Below are positions 26,029-64,000 of a DNA stretch of 64,000 nucleotides, one piece after another. A model generated the notes under the pieces. That model made no database searches and had not been told where the DNA came from. It was given only the letters and a program-made list of their open reading frames with translations. Numbering within the stretch: the first letter of the stretch is position 1; each line of letters begins with the position of its first letter. Source of the stretch: Glandiceps talaboti (taxonomy: Eukaryota; Hemichordata; Enteropneusta; Spengelidae); contig NC_135559.1 in NCBI RefSeq assembly GCF_964340395.1, forward strand, positions 13,103,759-13,167,758, read 5' to 3'. The position numbers and the translations under genes are program-made.

Positions 26029-27377
26029 TAACAACTTCATACCTGGATGATTGAGAACGTTCATATACATACCTCTATGACACATGCAAAGTATATTCTA
26101 TGCTCATGCTTATATATATTATGTAGTAAATGCAAATCTTCTTTGGTTGGGGTAACATCACTACACCACCAGTGATCAAATCCATCATAACCCTTCAAAA
26201 ATGAGATATGCGACAGAAATATGGGAAAAATCTAAAGTGTAGCTCTAAGTTTGTTGAGATTTCCTCACTCTGTTACCTGGGTTCCCAGACTGAATAAAAA
26301 ACGGTACTTAGAATCCTAAAAGTTTTACACTGCTCTTCATATGTTTTAATTGTATCAAAGTACGTAAATGGAAAGGAGAGAGAGACAGTCAAGTCAATTC
26401 TTGGATAACTATTGTTTTGATAGTCATATACTCCCTTGTTGAGTTGTAAAAATATTGTATTCTTCAGCAAAAAAAAATAACATAAAAATAAGATGACAGC
26501 AAAAATCCATCATGAACACATTCTTGTGCTTGCACTATTTTGGTGAAGTTAAATCAATAAACACTGTGTGCTTATTGTAAATGGATTGAACAAGAAATCA
26601 TCAAATGTACAGCGTCATGTAAAATAAGTGATGATATTCATTGATTATTTTTATAAAAAGCCGACGAGAAACTACTACTGACCTAACAAGAAAACGATGT
26701 CTCTTTAAGTACTTGATAATGTTCACACATCATACTGGCATTTGTTAACAGGGGAACATCTGACATGCGAGATTTCTCCCATTCTGTGGTTGATACTTGC
26801 ACCCCCCCCCCCCCCACATACAATACTTCATATATACCCAGTTACATCTCTTGTATGTACCTGCTCATCATTTTTCTACAAACAATTTTCAAAATGGATT
26901 TTTGCAGGAGATTGTAGAAAAATGTTCGGAGAGCTGTCAACAGCTTCATCCTCTTTGCACCAGTATCAACATAAACTAAAACTAGCACACATGGACTACA
27001 TTCTGGGAAATGGAGTTTGATAAATATACTGTCCAGTAACATCAATCGATTCACCATCTAGGTATGACATACTGGGAATACGCTCCAGAAAATCAGTCAG
27101 CGATACATCTATCATCCATTCAATAGCTAGGTAAGTCATTGATGGAATACAAGCACACATGGAATACAACCTGGGAAACGGAGTTTGATAAATATAATAT
27201 CTTCTATTAACATCGATAAATTCACCATCTATAAATCAGCAGGATATGTCACGATGGAATACACAAGGAATACATCCCAGAAAACTGAGTCACTGGTAGA
27301 GTTAACGTCTTCTTTATCTTAGATATTTCATGGATGGAATACAAGTACACATCGGTAGATTTATCTTCTTTGTGCTT

Positions 27378-60712
<33,335 letters not shown>

Positions 60713-62184
60713 GATGGAAATATTGCACTATATAAAACAACACACCCTAAAATGAACACAGGACAGAAAAACGAGAAATTGATGAAAATGAAATACAAAT
60801 ACATTCTTGCTTTATTAACAGTTTGTTTTGTTCTGTGTACAGTGGTTAAATCATAAAAAGCAGAGTGCCTCTCTTTTGTTTACATCCCTATGCCTTGTTT
60901 GTATGGGTACCTGAAAGTCATTTCTACATCACCTTGTTTGATCATGGATCTATTACCTCAATAATACTATCCATGGTTTGATTGAACCCACACCGCGTCA
61001 GTCTTTGGCACTCATAGCTAGAGATGTAGTGGTGCATCCTCAAATCAATCAATCAAAGCGTCTACAATTCGAGAACAGATCATGAGAACATTTGGGTGTT
61101 TTCAAGTGTTGCAATGGCAGCTGACAAGCTTTTCAATGCTTCGAACAGATAAATAACTTTAATGTTGGATTTGTCTGTCATTCAGGTACGATTTCTGTGC
61201 AAATTGGGACCTCCTCATCTTTCCAAATCGTTGCAAAACGAAAATGCAACAACCTAAATAGAACAATTTTTTAGGTGAAGAGCAACAGGTTGTATTAGAG
61301 GGCTAAAGTAAAGGGAAGTCTTTTGGAACATTTGTAGCCATGGAAATAATGTGTTGTGTTCGGTCGATTGATAGATATATGTGAATATTGACACATTGGT
61401 TTTTCCAGGCAGTTGTCCAGGTGTATGCCACTCACTATGGTACTTTGTGTTATCTATCTGTCTGTGTTTGTACAAACAAGGTGTGATAACAGCAACAAAG
61501 GAAGCTGTGAGGAGTGCCATACCATGATCACCACTCCACTGTGAGTGATGGAACAATCTTTTTGGGGGGGGAGGGGCAAGCAGAAGCACGGGAGTGAGTG
61601 TGTACTAGAAGGTATTCCATGGACTATTAGTAACATTACTTCAAGTTCAGACAAACAGATAATGGACTTTTAAAAATGGATACCCAAAAGTCATGCTATT
61701 ACTGACTCCAATTCGGACATTGTGATCTGACACAGTTACATTGTACTATTTGTTGGCCCATTGGCACTGTTCGCGAACGTTCGCTAGTTGACTGCGCACA
61801 AAACTCATCTTTATGTTTCACCCACTTTGTTTGCTTCGGTTTTATCATAAATCTTGCGTTTCTGTACCGATTCCAGATAGCTTTAATAAATGTACACTCA
61901 GACATCGCGAAGCATACTTTTCTATCACTGATGATGTATGGGGGAAACGCAGTAAAAATGTATTAACGTTGACGACTTGAATTGCTGCCTGACCCTATTT
62001 CGACCCACTTTGTGCATGCACACAATAATCACCAACTTTTGTTGTGGCCGATGGCTAGTCACAATTTCAGAAAATGAACCCCCAAAACAGCATAACACAT
62101 ACAAGTATTCACACACGTACACTTACAAATGCAGATGAAACTATTATTGTATACACCAACAGCAATATTTTGGGACAACTTACC

Positions 62185-62250
62185 AAATGTTATCGTCCTG
62201 GGTTGCATTCCCGCTCAAAATGGCAGGCAGTAGTAGTGATGACGTAGGAT
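62185..62250 (-). other. Possible non-coding first exon / promoter of SMC6
   Basis: On the minus strand a sequence containing CTACGTCATC (CRE/ATF-like) is followed about 60 nt later by a perfect GTAAGT donor at 62,183-62,178. An acceptor-like TATAG stands just before the SMC6 start codon. The exon is inferred from these signals only. Confidence 0.35.
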
Positions 62251-63269
62251 TATTTATTTAAATAGAGGGAATCCCCACCTCTAAAACCCCGGATGAAGGC
62301 TGATGGACTATACCACTTTTCTTCGGGTGACGTCCTTAATTGTAATATCTTATTCAAATTCATCTGAACCTAAATAATAGTAAAGAAAAACGTGTATAAA
62401 GATGACAATGAAATATTTCATAAAGCCAAGTTCGTTCTATTCATATCTTCATATCACGACGGCCCAAACCGCCATTGCTGTAACAAACCAGGGTAGTACA
62501 TCAAAAACATATCCTTCATGAGAAATAGAGCATGCTTTGCTCGGAGCGTATTGCTGGATGACACCTCTCTTATATTGCTCCCTGCAGCGATAGCAGTTCC
62601 CAGGGGTTTCCTAAATAGGCAATGCGCGGGAATCAATGAAAGTATCTGTTTCAATTGGTTTGTACTACACTTTACATCACTTCATTGCGTGTCCTTCCCT
62701 TCCACTCCACTCCAGTGTTGGTGTTTATTTCTCAGTTAAAAAACAAACAAACACACAATTATCAAAGTGGCTATATGACTACAAGTGATTAATTGCTGAC
62801 TGGCCATGGAAAAATGAAAACTACATGTACAAATCTGAAAATCGTAGAAACATTACCAAACATATAAAATAGCTATATAACTTATAAGTATACATTTACA
62901 TGTAAAGTGTTGAGACACAGGAATTTCATTTCAAGTATTTCCAAGTAATTTCATCTATTTTTTTCAAAACAGGATGATCTCCCTACTGCCAATTTCAAAA
63001 ACCAGGTGACCCCACCCCCGTCAATTTATCCCCCCCCCCACCCCACACACACACACACACCGCCCGCCCACCAAAGAAACTGGCCGGACCCTAAACACTA
63101 GCTGCATTTTGAATTTGAGGTGGTTTCTTTTTTTATTTTTGATCTTTTTCGTTCTGTCATTTAACCGCAGTGTCTCCTGGCGATGTATTTTGTCTACAGT
63201 GCTACAGTGCAGAAGCACGTGTTTTAATATAGACGCCCTACAGTCTCGGGAGCGTCGCTAGCTAGCAGA

Positions 63270-63565
63270 AAGAGGTGTTTGCATGTACCACAGACAATTA
63301 ATCGTCTGTGCATGTACTAATATCTACCACACTGTGACTAAATCATTGTGTATCCTTGTACTGTGCGCCCTCATCGACTACATAGGGCTAACCATTCGTG
63401 GACGTGACTGCGACGTGGTCGCGTCGTCGCTCGCGGCTGCTGCCTTCGCTTCGCGATAACACAGCATCGCAGTAACACGTCAACGAATGGTTAGCCATAT
63501 GTGGTCGATGAGGGCACAGTACAAAGATGTTCGTGTACAATTATGCGATATAGGTACATGCAAAA
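63270..63565. mobile_element. CpG-rich imperfect foldback element
   Basis: TGTACTGTGCGCCCTCATCGA and GGCTAACCATTCGT..ACGT at left are mirrored by ACGTCAACGAATGGTTAGCC and TCGATGAGGGCACAGTAC at right. Outer segments (TTGCATGTACC / GGTACATGCAA) also pair. The central about 60 bp is CpG-dense. Confidence 0.75.
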
Positions 63566-64000
63566 CGATGCGAAGCTCAAAGGATTGTCAGAGAGTCTAG
63601 CGCTTTACAATGTAACACATAAATTCTCTGACGCATTCTCGCAAACCCGAGCTGTTATTTCTTTCGCGACACTGCGAAATTACAGGTGGTTGGATATGCC
63701 AATTCACACTCAAAGACAAATCATCAGTTTCAACTTTCTCTCATTAGGGTTCAAGTGTGAACTCAAAGTGCAGTGTTTTGCAGGGGAGATTATTTATTCA
63801 AAGACGTGTCAAAAGTTGGTTCTAGGACAGCCGACAATTAACGTCGTTTATCACCACAAATATTTCGGTCATTCGACAAATATGTTTCTCAAGACTTAGT
63901 TGGAGCCCGACTAAGAAAAATCAAGTATCGCAAGGAAGAAAAGCCACGTTTCAACACAAGACTTTGCCCGTATATCTAACTCTTTAAAACTTTTTGATAC

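Larger units (their letters stand above)
16420..27377. other. Region without a recognised gene between DOK-like gene and SMC6
   Basis: Contains the repeats listed separately. The missing 5' exon(s) of the DOK-like gene and the SMC6 3' UTR should lie here. I found no exon that could be defended. Confidence 0.5.
60740..64000. other. SMC6 5' flank, no recognised protein gene
   Basis: Holds the possible first exon near 62.2 kb and the CpG-rich foldback near 63.4 kb. A 132-codon plus-strand frame (63,501-63,899) starts inside the foldback and resembles no family I know. Confidence 0.5.

Noticed and set aside
63501-63899. 132-codon plus-strand frame
   Set aside because: It starts within a foldback element, has no recognisable domain and no supporting splice or codon signals.

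Overview
The window is animal (metazoan) nuclear DNA. Exons are short, start after AG and end before GT. Introns are long and full of microsatellites, minisatellites, foldback/MITE elements and broken non-LTR retrotransposons. There is no operon structure. The repeat style (long CATA/CAGA/CGGA arrays, Helentron-like tandem-repeat elements, tRNA-derived SINE) fits a marine invertebrate bilaterian. I cannot name the species or phylum from the sequence alone.

Two protein genes are supported, both on the minus strand. (1) 60,712 down to 27,378 is a complete SMC6 gene. I placed 24 coding-exon positions, one of which exists in two versions. The exon lengths sum to 3,324 nt, an intact frame of 1,107 residues, with Walker A split across exons 2/3 and the LSGGE signature and Walker B in exon 22. 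SMC6 pairs with SMC5 in the nuclear SMC5/6 complex that maintains and repairs chromosomes. (2) 16,419 down to 11,638 is the 3' part of a docking-protein (DOK)-like adaptor. It has a PH domain, an IRS-type PTB domain and a proline/basic tail. Its first exon(s) were not found.

Layout: 1-11,637 has no gene, only microsatellites, a LINE fragment, foldback elements and a Helentron-like repeat element. 11,638-16,419 is the DOK-like gene with a LINE fragment in an intron. 16,420-27,377 has no recognised gene and holds foldbacks, a piggyBac-type MITE and a 44-bp minisatellite. 27,378-60,712 is SMC6. 60,713-64,000 is the SMC6 5' flank with a possible non-coding first exon near 62.2 kb and a CpG-rich foldback near 63.4 kb.

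The most interesting signals lie inside SMC6. First, exon 21 is present as two back-to-back, equal-length (159 nt), phase-0 homologous copies separated by only 53 nt, which has the form of a mutually exclusive exon pair next to the ATPase C-lobe. Second, several SMC6 introns carry tandem arrays whose repeat unit straddles an exon-intron junction, so a 5' or 3' splice site has been copied many times (exons 5, 14, 17, and degenerately 11), alongside single partial exon duplications (exons 7 and 15). Third, a tRNA-headed SINE in intron 11 shares about 100 bp of 3' tail with the 3' end of a LINE fragment in intron 1, which looks like a LINE/SINE partnership.
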